Source of the DNA: an uncultured Collinsella sp.
GTDB taxonomy: Bacteria; Actinomycetota; Coriobacteriia; Coriobacteriales; Coriobacteriaceae
DNA: 64,000 nt
NCBI GenBank assembly: GCA_934667065.1
Contig: CAKULD010000002.1
Location: 124,001-188,000 of the forward strand
Direction: 5' to 3'
Shown: positions 24,796 to 33,446 of the stretch, one piece after another
How positions within the stretch are numbered: the first letter of the stretch is position 1
Layout of the letters: the number at the start of each line of letters is the position of its first letter
The notes under the pieces: generated by a model
What the model was told of the DNA's origin: nothing
Seen by the model: only the letters and a program-made list of their open reading frames with translations
Database searches by the model: none
Translations under genes and position numbers: made by a program

Positions 24796-25058
24796 ATGAG
24801 GCTCCTTAATTATTGCTGCGCAAATTATCGCACAGCAAGCCTAAATACGGTACAAATGTCCACTATTTACCAATTCGAACTATTTGTATTGAACATCTTT
24901 ATCACGAACATCTCCATCGCCGCCGTGGGCCAACAGAAACAAATAACGCCCCTTCGTCTCCACTCAACCGACACATCTACCTCCACTAAATCGATTTAGC
25001 AAACCGTTCAGCCGACAATTCAACCGCCGGCGCAAAATCGAAACAAAGGCGGCGCATA
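24796..25058. other. AT-rich divergent promoter gap between degV-like and fbp genes
   Basis: About 260 bp with no convincing reading frame or stem-loop. It is clearly less GC-rich than the flanks, as expected for divergent promoters. Confidence 0.5.
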
Positions 25059-25096
25059 CTGGTAAACGCTTGACGCTGGTTTACCAGTTTTACCAA
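25059..25096. promoter_or_regulatory. Candidate operator upstream of fbp
   Basis: Perfect 9-bp arms CTGGTAAAC (25059-25067) and GTTTACCAG (25079-25087) around an 11-bp spacer, followed at once by a third half-site TTTTACCAA. A TTGACG at 25070-25075 inside the spacer could be a -35 box, so a dimeric regulator here could control fbp, whose ATG is 29 bp beyond the second arm. Confidence 0.55.
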
Positions 25097-25115
25097 CACT
25101 ACCGGAAGGTGTTTC

Positions 25116-27032
25116 ATGGTCGCATTCGATCGCAACCCGCAAGACTTCAAGTATCTGCGCCTGCTGTCGAGACAATTTCCCACCGAACAATCCGCGTTTA
25201 CCGAGATCATCAACCTCTCGGCCATTCTTAACCTGCCCAAGGGCACCGAGCATTTTATGAGCGACGTGCATGGTGAGTACGAAGCCTTTATGCACATCCT
25301 CAACAACTGCTCGGGCGTTGTGCGCGAGCATGTCGACGAGATCTTTGGCGACACGCTTTCCTTTGACGAAAAGGGCGAGCTGTGCACGCTCATCTACTAC
25401 CCGCGCGAGAAGATCGAGCTGGTCCGCAGCCAGCACGAGGACTCGCCCACCTGGTACAAGACGATGCTCGACCAGCTCATCATGGTGGCCCGCTCGCTTT
25501 CGAGCCGCTATACACGCTCCAAGGTGCGCAAGGCCATCCCGCGCGATTACGCCTACATCATCGACGAGCTGCTGCACACGCATCCGGACGAGAATAACTA
25601 TCGCGTGCGCTATCACGAGCGCATCGTAGAGTCCATCCTGGAGACCGCCAGCGCCGACGACTTTATCGAGTCGCTTGCCTCGCTCATCAAGCGCCTAGCC
25701 GTCGACCACCTGCACCTGGTGGGCGACATCTTCGACCGCGGTGGCGGTGCGGCAAAGATTATGGACCGCCTGCTCACCTACCATTCGCTCGACATCCAGT
25801 GGGGCAACCACGACCTACTGTGGATGGGCGCCGCGGCCGGCGAGCCGGCGTGCATCGCTACGGTGCTGCGCAATAACCTGCGCTACGACAACTACGAGAT
25901 CCTCGAGAACGATTACGGCATCTCCCTGCGCGAGCTTGTCGCCTTCGCCGACGCCACCTACATCGCCGGCGAGTCCATCACCCCGCTCATCAAGGCCATC
26001 AACGTGCTGCTCTTTAAGCTCGAGGGCCAGCTCATCCAGCGCCACCCCGAGTTCGATATGACCGACCGCCTACTGCTCGACAAGATCGACCACGACACCG
26101 GTACGGTCACGCTCGCCGATGGCAGCGTGTGGCCGCTCACGACCAACGACTTCCCCACCGTCGACCCGGCTGATCCCTACACGCTCACGCCCGAGGAGCA
26201 GCACATCATCGACAAGCTCGTGTCCGAGTTTGTCACCGCCGATCACCTGCATCGCCATATCGATTTCCTCTACTCCCACGGCTCGATGTACAAGGTCACC
26301 AACGGCAACCTGCTGTTCCACGGTTGCGTGCCGCTCAACGAGGACGGCACCTTTAGCAGCATGAACTGCCTGGGCACCTGGCACGCCGGCCGCGACTATT
26401 TCGATTTTTGCGACCATATCGCCCGCCGTGCCTGGCGCGTGGGCGATCGCGACGCCCTCGACTGGATGTGGTACCTGTGGATCGGCTTTAACTCGCCCGC
26501 CAGCGGACGTCTGGTGCGTACCTTTGAGCGCGCCTATATCGCCGACAAGAGCACCTGGGTCGAGCCGATGGATCCGTACTACACGCTCACCACGTCGCCG
26601 TCGGTCTGCGATGACATCATGCACGAGTTCGGCGTCGTCCCTATGGCATGTTCCCCGACCGGTCATATCATCAACGGCCACACGCCCGTTAAAACCACCA
26701 AGGGCGAACAGCCCATCCGTGCCGAAGGCAAGCTGTTGGTCATCGATGGCGGCTTCTGCCGCGCTTACCACCCCAAGACGGGTATCGCCGGATACACGCT
26801 CATCTCGAGCTCGCGCGGCTGCCGCCTCAAATCGCACCGGGCCTTTACGACGGTTGCCGAGGCGCTCACGCGCAACGTGGACATCGAGAGCGAGACCAAC
26901 CGTTTTGACCAGGCTGACCGTCGCCGCATGGTAAGCGATACCGATTCCGGCGCCAAGATCCGCAGCCAGATCCAGGACCTGCGCCAGCTGCTCGATGCAT
27001 ATAGAAACGGTGCTATCGAGGAGCGCGCCTAG
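25116..27032 (+). CDS. fbp: Class III fructose-1,6-bisphosphatase
   Basis: Dephosphorylates fructose-1,6-bisphosphate in gluconeogenesis; cytoplasmic. 638 aa, typical for class III enzymes of Firmicutes and Coriobacteriia. The metallophosphoesterase core motifs are seen in order: SDVHGEYEAF (about 49-58), GDIFDRGGG (about 206) and GNHDLLWMG (about 229), with later histidines in HGCVPLNEDG and NGHTPVK. GGAAGG lies before the ATG at 25116. The candidate operator at 25059-25096 suggests regulation by carbon source. Confidence 0.94.
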   Translation: MVAFDRNPQDFKYLRLLSRQFPTEQSAFTEIINLSAILNLPKGTEHFMSDVHGEYEAFMHILNNCSGVVREHVDEIFGDTLSFDEKGELCTLIYYPREKIELVRSQHEDSPTWYKTMLDQLIMVARSLSSRYTRSKVRKAIPRDYAYIIDELLHTHPDENNYRVRYHERIVESILETASADDFIESLASLIKRLAVDHLHLVGDIFDRGGGAAKIMDRLLTYHSLDIQWGNHDLLWMGAAAGEPACIATVLRNNLRYDNYEILENDYGISLRELVAFADATYIAGESITPLIKAINVLLFKLEGQLIQRHPEFDMTDRLLLDKIDHDTGTVTLADGSVWPLTTNDFPTVDPADPYTLTPEEQHIIDKLVSEFVTADHLHRHIDFLYSHGSMYKVTNGNLLFHGCVPLNEDGTFSSMNCLGTWHAGRDYFDFCDHIARRAWRVGDRDALDWMWYLWIGFNSPASGRLVRTFERAYIADKSTWVEPMDPYYTLTTSPSVCDDIMHEFGVVPMACSPTGHIINGHTPVKTTKGEQPIRAEGKLLVIDGGFCRAYHPKTGIAGYTLISSSRGCRLKSHRAFTTVAEALTRNVDIESETNRFDQADRRRMVSDTDSGAKIRSQIQDLRQLLDAYRNGAIEERA

Positions 27033-27038
27033 CCCCGC

Positions 27039-27081
27039 CCGTGGGGATTGGCTAAACTTGCTGAGTTTGTCATCCCCACGG
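27039..27081 (+). other. Nested hairpin between fbp and gtrA-like gene
   Basis: Arms CCGTGGGGAT (27039-27048) and ATCCCCACGG (27072-27081) enclose a second stem AAACT / AGTTT. No T-run follows, so it is not a standard terminator; it may attenuate or protect the downstream mRNA. It lies 30 bp before the next start codon. Confidence 0.55.
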
Positions 27082-27110
27082 CGCCCCGGCGCCAGCTTAA
27101 GGCAGGTACC

Positions 27111-27506
27111 ATGCAAAAGCTCCTTGCACAGATCATGAAGTTTGGCGTCGTCGGCGTCATTGCCACGGTCATCGACTTTGGCATCATGAATCTGCTCCAC
27201 TACGGTCTGGGCCTCAACATCCTAATCGCCAACACCAGCGGCTTTATCATCTCACTCATCTTTAACTACCTCGCCAGCATGAAGTACGTGTTTGCGCACA
27301 AGGAGGGCATGAGCCGCCGCCGCGAGTTCATTATCTTTGTCGTGCTGTCCGTGATCGGCCTGGCACTCAACGACGGTATCGTGTTGACGCTCAACGCCGG
27401 CCTGGGACTCGAGGCCAACATTGCAAAGATTTGCGCCACCACACTGGTGATGGTCTACAACTTTGTGACCCGCAAGATTTTCCTGGAGGGCGACGAGACC
27501 AAGTAA
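27111..27506 (+). CDS. GtrA family membrane protein (first of a tandem pair)
   Basis: 131 aa with four membrane helices (about 7-27, 33-53, 70-90, 96-116). GtrA proteins are thought to flip or accept lipid-linked sugars for cell-surface glycosylation. The basic loop after helix two (SMKYVFAHKEGMSRRREF) is shared almost word for word with the gene at 27726, showing tandem duplication. The ATG at 27111 has AAGGCAGG upstream; the longer frame from 27048 would begin inside the nested hairpin. Confidence 0.87.
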   Translation: MQKLLAQIMKFGVVGVIATVIDFGIMNLLHYGLGLNILIANTSGFIISLIFNYLASMKYVFAHKEGMSRRREFIIFVVLSVIGLALNDGIVLTLNAGLGLEANIAKICATTLVMVYNFVTRKIFLEGDETK

Positions 27507-27529
27507 CTCGGCTTTCTCGCTGTATTGCA

Positions 27530-27575
27530 GGGCCCGCGGACGGTATGCGCTCGGCGCAGCATCGTCCGCGGGCCC
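27530..27575 (+). terminator. Terminator-like stem after first GtrA gene
   Basis: Perfect 13-bp arms GGGCCCGCGGACG (27530-27542) and complement (27563-27575) with a 20-nt loop. Only a short pyrimidine-rich tail follows, so termination may be weak. Confidence 0.7.
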
Positions 27576-27725
27576 TACTCGTTTACGGGCAAATTTGGCA
27601 CGTTTGCGGATTGTCTCTTGCAAATTTGGCGAGTTCGTATAGTTCTTGGCAAAGACCTTACGTTTCCCTTGCAAAAGCTCTAAAGTATCCTCTGCTCGAT
27701 TCATCAACGCATTGGATGTGATTAC

Positions 27726-28133
27726 GTGCGCAAGGCACTGGCACAACCTCATACGAAGCAGTTCCTCAAGTTCGCTGTCGTGGGCCTTATCTCCTTTGGC
27801 ATCGACTGGGGCATGCTCATTGCGCTCGTCGAGCTGTTCCACCTCGACTTTTTGATGAGCACCACGATCTCGTTCATCACGTCCGTCGTGGTCAACTACT
27901 GGCTCAGCATGAAGTACGTGTTCGACCACCGCGAGGGCATGAGCCGCAAGCGCGAGTTCACGATCTTCACCATCCTGTCGGTGATTGGCCTGGGCCTCAA
28001 CGACCTGTACATGTTTGTGGGCGTCACGTTTTTGAGCATCGGCTACCAGGCCATGAAGGCCATCGCCACGTTCCTGGTCACCTGGTACAACTACTTCAGC
28101 CGCCGCTTCTTCCTCGAGGGCGCGCAGCAGTAG
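27726..28133 (+). CDS. GtrA family membrane protein (second of a tandem pair)
   Basis: 135 aa, four membrane helices, paralogue of the gene at 27111 (shared loop SMKYVFDHREGMSRKREF and C-terminal FFLEG). It begins with GTG at 27726; no strong ribosome-binding site is visible. Probably works in transfer of lipid-linked sugars across the membrane, like its neighbour. The 219-bp gap between the two genes holds the stem at 27530-27575. Confidence 0.86.
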   Translation: MRKALAQPHTKQFLKFAVVGLISFGIDWGMLIALVELFHLDFLMSTTISFITSVVVNYWLSMKYVFDHREGMSRKREFTIFTILSVIGLGLNDLYMFVGVTFLSIGYQAMKAIATFLVTWYNYFSRRFFLEGAQQ

Positions 28134-28161
28134 GCAGCCAAACATAACCTTGCATTCGCAG

Positions 28162-28194
28162 CCGGTTGGAGTTCACGTTCCAACCGGTTTTTTT
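28162..28194 (+). terminator. Intrinsic terminator after second GtrA gene
   Basis: Stem CCGGTTGGA (28162-28170) and TCCAACCGG (28179-28187) followed by TTTTTTTG. Confidence 0.92.
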
Positions 28195-28289
28195 GTTTGC
28201 CAAGAACTTGCGCGAGGCGGGCCCCGATGCCGAAATGGGACTCGCTTTCCGGATGAGCCTCGACTGGGAAACTCCGTCCCGTTCGCATC

Positions 28290-28329
28290 AAAAAACGGGC
28301 GGCCCGAATACTGTCCGAGCTGCCCGTTT
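28290..28329 (-). terminator. Intrinsic terminator after DUF4430 gene pair
   Basis: On the minus strand, AAACGGGCAGC and GCCGCCCGTTT (plus-strand 28319-28329 and 28293-28303) form a stem that runs into TTTTTT. It ends the riboswitch-controlled operon. Confidence 0.85.
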
Positions 28330-28349
28330 CGTGCGTTATGTTGAGACCT

Positions 28350-29258
28350 CTAGCCTGTTACGTAATACCAGACGACGTTGTCGCCGTTGGAGAGAACGTA
28401 GTTGCTACAGGCCGTCATGGGCGTTGAGCCGTTGACGGAGTACATCCAACCGCTCGTGCCGCCATACTGCTTCTCGGCCAAACCGCCGATCGCGGCCACG
28501 TACGTGCCGTACGATGAGCCGTGCGCGTTGACGGAAAGCCCGAGCGCGCACAGGGCATCGTAGACGGTGGCGCCTTCGTTAAAGGTGTAGGTGCCGCCAG
28601 CGGATACGGGATTGCCCACGGCGCTCGAAGTGACCGAGACCGTCACGGTAACGTAGCTAGGCTCCTGAGAGGCGCCCTGGTCGCCCGCGGAGGCATTGCC
28701 GTTATCGGAGGCAGCAGAAGAGCCGCCAGACGCCGAAGAGGCTCCGGACGTTGAGCTGGTTCCGCCCGATGCCGTCGAATTCTGGGAAGTCGATTGGCTG
28801 CCGCCGGTCTTTTTATTGCCAGCCCCTTTTTCGCCGGACTTCTTGCCGTCCGAGTTTTTGTCCGATTCCTTGTTTGAAGACTCGGAATCGTCCTTTGACT
28901 TGGACTCATCCGAATCCTTGGACTCATCTTTTGCATCATTCGATGACTTGGAATCCTTGGGGCCGGCCTTGCCCGAAGCAGCAGGCGAGCCGGATCCCGC
29001 GGCGTCCTTGGCGACGACGCTCTCCCCCGTCACGGTCTGAACGATCCAGTCAATGGACCAGGCGCCGCTCTCGGAGGGGTGGACAAAGCCCAGCGAGACG
29101 ACGATCAACGCGATACAAACCGCGGTCAGAGCGCCAAGCATCGCCTTGCGACGAGGGGCGGACGCCGCCGAAGCGGCGCCCTTTTGCTTTGCATCGTCGA
29201 GCTGGATAAACGAGGAGTCGGGCTGCTGCCCGTTGGTCTCCTTGGGCTTATCGGGCAT
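28350..29258 (-). CDS. Membrane-anchored protein with one DUF4430 domain
   Basis: 302 aa. A cytoplasmic segment of about 40 residues precedes one membrane helix (about 41-62). A long Ser/Lys/Asp/Gly-rich linker (about 85-195) spaces a C-terminal DUF4430 domain (about 205-302) away from the membrane; SGWMYSVNG and NGDNVVWYYV are its signatures. DUF4430 resembles the C-terminal domain of eukaryotic transcobalamin and intrinsic factor. The ATG at 29258 overlaps the stop of the large upstream gene by 11 bases, so both are coupled under the cobalamin riboswitch. A cobalamin-binding surface role is inferred. Confidence 0.82.
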   Translation of the reverse strand: MPDKPKETNGQQPDSSFIQLDDAKQKGAASAASAPRRKAMLGALTAVCIALIVVSLGFVHPSESGAWSIDWIVQTVTGESVVAKDAAGSGSPAASGKAGPKDSKSSNDAKDESKDSDESKSKDDSESSNKESDKNSDGKKSGEKGAGNKKTGGSQSTSQNSTASGGTSSTSGASSASGGSSAASDNGNASAGDQGASQEPSYVTVTVSVTSSAVGNPVSAGGTYTFNEGATVYDALCALGLSVNAHGSSYGTYVAAIGGLAEKQYGGTSGWMYSVNGSTPMTACSNYVLSNGDNVVWYYVTG

Positions 29259-32200
29259 TACCGTCACCCTTGCTGCGCTTGATCAGCACAAAAACGGCGA
29301 TGAGGGCAAGGCCGATAACGCCGGCTGCGATGCCGACAATAGCGAGCGGGTTGAGGCCAGACTCCTGCGCAGGAGCCTCGGCGGGCTTCTTCGCAGTGGC
29401 CGTGGAGGCAGAGCCCGTATCGGACTTGGAATCGGACTTCTTGTCGGACTTGCTGTCCTTCTTATCCGACTTCTTCTCGTCCTTCTTGTCGGACTTGTCG
29501 GAGTCCTTCTTGTCGGACTTGTTTTCCTTGGTCTCCGTCTTGGTGGACACCGTCGTCTTGGTCGTCGGCTTCTGGCCCGGGGCGATAGCGCCACCAGCCT
29601 GCTGACCCTTCGTGCCGGAGCCAGCGCCAGTGCCAGCGCCCGTGCCGGAACCGCTGCTAGCGCCGCCATTACCACCAGGGTTAACGGCGTTCTTGGTCCA
29701 CTTGGCATACAGCGTCATATCAGCCGTCACCGGCGTGCTAAAGTCATACGCCTGCGTGCAAGCCTCATCGGTATACCAACCGCCGAAGGTGTATCCCTCG
29801 CGCGCCGGGTCGGCAGGCTTGACCAGCTTGCCATCGGCCGTAGCGACAAACTTAGTGTCGCAGGCAGATCCGCCGTTGGAATTAAAGGAGACCGTCCAGG
29901 ACTCAACGGCACCAAGCTTGAACAGCGTACCCGAGTCATTGATGTAGTACAGGTTGCCAGACGCATCGGCAATGACCGGAGAGTCGCAGTACTGATAGTG
30001 ATCCGCCGCATCGTAAATCTGCGTCGCCTCTGCGTCGCCGAGCGTATAGCGATACACGCCACCACCAGCAGAGTAGTTGACGTAATCCTTGCTATCCGCG
30101 CCGTTAACGGTGAAATACACGTAGGTCTTACCGCCCTGGACACTCACCAGCGGAGTTGCCGCAATGCCGTTAAATCCGGCCGGCAGTTCTTTACCGTCAG
30201 CAGCGGTGACCATCGTGGTCTTACCAGTCTTCAGATTATAGAGAACCAGAGCAGAGGCGGTAGCCGTCTGACCACCGACAATCAAGTTGTCACCAGCCAC
30301 CGCCGGAGCGCTCATGTTATTCGTAAGACCCAGGTCGACCGTCTTCTGCTCGCTTAGTACGCCCTTCGCCGAAAGCGAAATCACATGAAGTTTTCCGTCG
30401 TGCGTCATCTGATAGAAGGTCGAACCATTAGACGGATCGGCAATGCAATCGGCATTTGCGACAGCGCCGAGCTTCATGGTCGAAACGACATCGCCCGTCG
30501 TCTTATCAATGCACTTAAGCGTACCCGCGCTCGTAGGAACGATGGCATACTTATCCGTCAAAGCCGCACCAGTCCAGTAATAGCCCTCGGCAGCGTCGAT
30601 GCTCTGCCAAGAGACTTCGCCCGTGGCAATCTTAATGCGCGCAAAGGAGCCGTTGCCGTAGGTCGCGTTGTAATTCTCGTCACGCGAAATGTCGACCGAG
30701 CCTACATAGACGTACTCACCGTCCGAAACGACGGTGCAGGAGCTCTGCGTCAAGTCCGTCAAACCGGGCGTCAGCCACTTGCAGATCAGCTTGTCCGCAG
30801 TAATCGCCTGGACCGCACCGCCGTTGAGCGGAACGATAATAAGGCCGTTGGTGTATATCGGACGAGAGGTATAGCTCACCTTAGAGGCAAGCGGCGCAGA
30901 AGCGACTTTCTTACCCGTGGACGAATCGATCTTAATGAGCTCGTTCTCGGTCGCGATGTACACAAAACCATTGGCGATAACAGGCTCGCTGCAGTTGGCA
31001 TACTGCTGACCGGACTCGGCCTTCCAATCGAAGGCCCACTTAAGGCCGGCAGCCTGCGCAGGCGTCTTGGCATCCGTTACGGTCGAACCGTTGCCACTGT
31101 TGCCGTAGCCGGCCCACTCGGCATCCCAATCAGGAGTCGTCGCATTCGGATCCACGACAATCTTGTCGGGATCGGGCATAGGCGATTTATCGGTCGTATA
31201 GGCAAACGTAACCTTGTCACCGCTCTTGAGCGTGACCTGGTTGGCACAGAAAGAGGATTCCTCTCCATTGATATACAGGTGCCAGTATTTTTTGGTCGCA
31301 CCATCCCAGCCATACGCCCTGTCTTCGAACGGCGAAGTAATGGTATTAAGGAACCAGTACTCACCATTCTGGGAGGCGTTGTAATCAACACCCTTCGCCT
31401 TCAGAACCGCTTCAATAAGGTTCTGGGCCGTGGAGCCTTCGGGCAGAGAAACGTTACTCGCCGCGGCCCAGCGAGTATTGTTGCCATTGACGTCGGGACC
31501 GACAACATCGGCGGATCCAAGAACCTGACCGGGGAGGGCATCGGTGTCGCCAGCATACATAAAAGTAATGGCGTCGCCCTCTTGGAGCTCGTAGCTACCG
31601 GCGCCAACCTGAGCGAACTCACCATTTACATAGAAGAGCCAATAGCTTTTGGTCGCGGAATCATTGACGCAGGATTTACCATCGAACGGCGAAGTAATGC
31701 CATTGAGGAACCAGCCCCAGGACGATTCGCCAGCATCGAGAGTAAGACCAGTCTGCTCCAGCAAATCCTTAGCAGTGGAGCCCGCCTTGAGGCTCGTCTG
31801 GCCCGTCGAAGCCCAAACCTGTTGTTTGCCGTCCTTGTCCTTACCAAGCACCTGGACGGAAGCATGGACGGAATCGGAAGGCAACTGGTCGCCCCAGCCA
31901 CCGTAGAACCACGTGACGGTATCGCCAGCATGGATGGTGACATTGTCTGCCGTGTAGTCGCTCGACTTGCCGTTGATGAACAGCTGCCAATAGGTCGAAT
32001 AATCGAACGGCGTACCCAGCTCAACACCGTTGTACTTAAGGCTCAGAATGAAGGAGCCCGCAGCAACGGCGTCGATGTCGTTCGCCTCGAGCGCAACCTT
32101 CGTAAGGTCAAGCGCGCTCGAACCGGACGTCACCACATACTGCGCGTTATCGACCCAAGTCTGAGTCTTGCCCTGGGCATCGCGACCAATGACGGTCACA

Positions 32201-33015
32201 TTTGCGGCAACCTGGTCCTTAACGACGGGAGTCGTGCTACCAGCCGTATAGGCAAACTCGATCTTCTGCCCCTGGGTAAGCTTGACGCTGCTCGCGCCAA
32301 CCGAGGAAGACGCCCCGTCGACGAACAGCTGCCAGAAGGCGTAAGTCGTCGGATCGTAGGCAAGCGTGCGGCCATCGGTCGGGGACGTGATGCTCTTGAG
32401 GTAGAAGCCGTATGCCGTGTTCGGGTCGTAATCTGCCTTGAAGCCCGTCTTCTGCTGCAGCTTAACGAAGGCGTCCGCAGCCGTCGCGCCCTCGTCGAGC
32501 TTGAGCTGCGTAGGTGCCACCCAGGTCTGAGCCTTGCCGTCGGCGTCGGTGCCGATAATCGAGAACGAGACCTCGACCTGCTTCTTGGCAGCATCGCCGG
32601 CCTCCATCGTATTCTCGGCCTGTGCGTCAGCCACGGCGGCAGATCCTGTTTGGCCAGCGGATGCCGTCGAAGACTGCTCACTCGCGGCAGAGTTCTCCCC
32701 CGTCGCCGAACCGTCATCGCCAGTTGCCGCCCCTGTTGCGGCGGCACTAGCTGCAAACGCGCCCTCGGAATCCGAAACCCCGGCGTTGCCCTGGTCTGCA
32801 GCACCATCCGCGGCCGTCGCGCCCTCATCCAGCGTCGCAGCCTGAGCCACAGCTTCGACAACACCCTCGGCGCCATCGGCCCACAGCTGAGCCGGCGTGG
32901 TGCCAAAGGCCATCGCGAAGGCCAGGAATGCCACCAGGCCGCGCTTGGCTACGCCGTGCGCAATTGCGCCACGACGATGCGAGACGCGCTGGCGCTCGTC
33001 CTCGAACATATCCAT
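29248..33015 (-). CDS. Large surface protein: four DUF4430 domains, beta-propeller repeats, InlB-type repeat
   Basis: 1255 aa. A signal sequence follows a 26-residue basic start (KRGLVAFLAFAMAF). After a low-complexity linker come four DUF4430-like units, each marked by a YW-(Q/L/H)-(L/F)-(F/Y)-(V/I)-(D/N)-G motif (YWLFYVNG, YWHLYING and similar), then PQQ-type propeller repeats (about 640-1000), an InlB B-repeat (TVSFNSNGG to LYAKWT), a Lys/Ser/Asp-rich stalk and a C-terminal membrane helix followed by KRSKGDGNAR. No LPxTG motif is seen. GTAGGAG precedes the ATG at 33015; an ATG at 33096 with AAGGGGG is an alternative. The upstream riboswitch argues for a part in capturing cobalamin or corrinoids at the cell surface. 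Confidence 0.82.
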   Translation of the reverse strand: MDMFEDERQRVSHRRGAIAHGVAKRGLVAFLAFAMAFGTTPAQLWADGAEGVVEAVAQAATLDEGATAADGAADQGNAGVSDSEGAFAASAAATGAATGDDGSATGENSAASEQSSTASAGQTGSAAVADAQAENTMEAGDAAKKQVEVSFSIIGTDADGKAQTWVAPTQLKLDEGATAADAFVKLQQKTGFKADYDPNTAYGFYLKSITSPTDGRTLAYDPTTYAFWQLFVDGASSSVGASSVKLTQGQKIEFAYTAGSTTPVVKDQVAANVTVIGRDAQGKTQTWVDNAQYVVTSGSSALDLTKVALEANDIDAVAAGSFILSLKYNGVELGTPFDYSTYWQLFINGKSSDYTADNVTIHAGDTVTWFYGGWGDQLPSDSVHASVQVLGKDKDGKQQVWASTGQTSLKAGSTAKDLLEQTGLTLDAGESSWGWFLNGITSPFDGKSCVNDSATKSYWLFYVNGEFAQVGAGSYELQEGDAITFMYAGDTDALPGQVLGSADVVGPDVNGNNTRWAAASNVSLPEGSTAQNLIEAVLKAKGVDYNASQNGEYWFLNTITSPFEDRAYGWDGATKKYWHLYINGEESSFCANQVTLKSGDKVTFAYTTDKSPMPDPDKIVVDPNATTPDWDAEWAGYGNSGNGSTVTDAKTPAQAAGLKWAFDWKAESGQQYANCSEPVIANGFVYIATENELIKIDSSTGKKVASAPLASKVSYTSRPIYTNGLIIVPLNGGAVQAITADKLICKWLTPGLTDLTQSSCTVVSDGEYVYVGSVDISRDENYNATYGNGSFARIKIATGEVSWQSIDAAEGYYWTGAALTDKYAIVPTSAGTLKCIDKTTGDVVSTMKLGAVANADCIADPSNGSTFYQMTHDGKLHVISLSAKGVLSEQKTVDLGLTNNMSAPAVAGDNLIVGGQTATASALVLYNLKTGKTTMVTAADGKELPAGFNGIAATPLVSVQGGKTYVYFTVNGADSKDYVNYSAGGGVYRYTLGDAEATQIYDAADHYQYCDSPVIADASGNLYYINDSGTLFKLGAVESWTVSFNSNGGSACDTKFVATADGKLVKPADPAREGYTFGGWYTDEACTQAYDFSTPVTADMTLYAKWTKNAVNPGGNGGASSGSGTGAGTGAGSGTKGQQAGGAIAPGQKPTTKTTVSTKTETKENKSDKKDSDKSDKKDEKKSDKKDSKSDKKSDSKSDTGSASTATAKKPAEAPAQESGLNPLAIVGIAAGVIGLALIAVFVLIKRSKGDGNAR

Positions 33016-33149
33016 CTGTCTCCTACTGTCTGTACTTGGAGCGTTGCCCTGAGGCTGCCCCACGTCATCGCGCATGCTGCGCTCGAGTTCCCCCATCGGG
33101 GTCCCCCTTCCCTCCAGAGCCCTATGCACACCGGCGGCATACGCCGCAG

Positions 33150-33345
33150 CCGCATGCAAGATGGGAGGCGATCCGACTTAACCTTAACGGCTCGGGCACG
33201 TCGTCCGATCTGCGACGCGAGCATCCCGAGCCAAGAGGAATTACGGTTACTGGTACAGCCGGGGATTCGCACCCCGATTCTCCCAAACGCGCAGGAAAAC
33301 CGCGCATTCGTGCGTCTCCGCACCACCATCTAGGCCATCGATTAT
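33150..33345 (-). promoter_or_regulatory. Cobalamin riboswitch
   Basis: Read on the minus strand, GTGCGAATCCCCGGCTGTACC followed shortly by AACCGTAA matches the conserved aptamer core, and AGTCGGATCGCCTCCCAT (plus-strand about 33160-33178) matches the B12 box consensus. A GC-rich variable stem (GGCTCGGG...CCCGAGCC) lies between them. It precedes the large DUF4430 gene by 50-140 nt, depending on the start used, so high cobalamin should lower expression of the pair. The coordinates are approximate. Confidence 0.85.
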
Positions 33346-33367
33346 TACCGTCAATATGGTAGCACGC

Positions 33368-33395
33368 AAAAGGGCCTCGCACGCAGGCGAAGCCC
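33368..33395 (-). terminator. Intrinsic terminator after UbiB-like gene
   Basis: On the minus strand, GGGCTTCGC and GCGAGGCCC (plus-strand 33387-33395 and 33372-33380) form a stem followed by TTTTG. It separates the UbiB-like operon from the riboswitch transcript. Confidence 0.75.
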
Positions 33396-33446
33396 AAGGT
33401 AAAAGCTATTGTTTGCGATAGGAAAATACGGTGACGGTCGCAGCCT

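Noticed and set aside
33240..33300. GGGATTCGCACCCC-like sequence resembling a tRNA T-arm
   Set aside because: No acceptor stem or anticodon arm is present; the segment is part of the cobalamin aptamer core.
30385..33333. Long plus-strand open frame (about 980 codons) opposite the DUF4430 gene
   Set aside because: The minus strand has a signal sequence, repeated domains, membrane anchor and riboswitch; the plus frame has no start site or domain.
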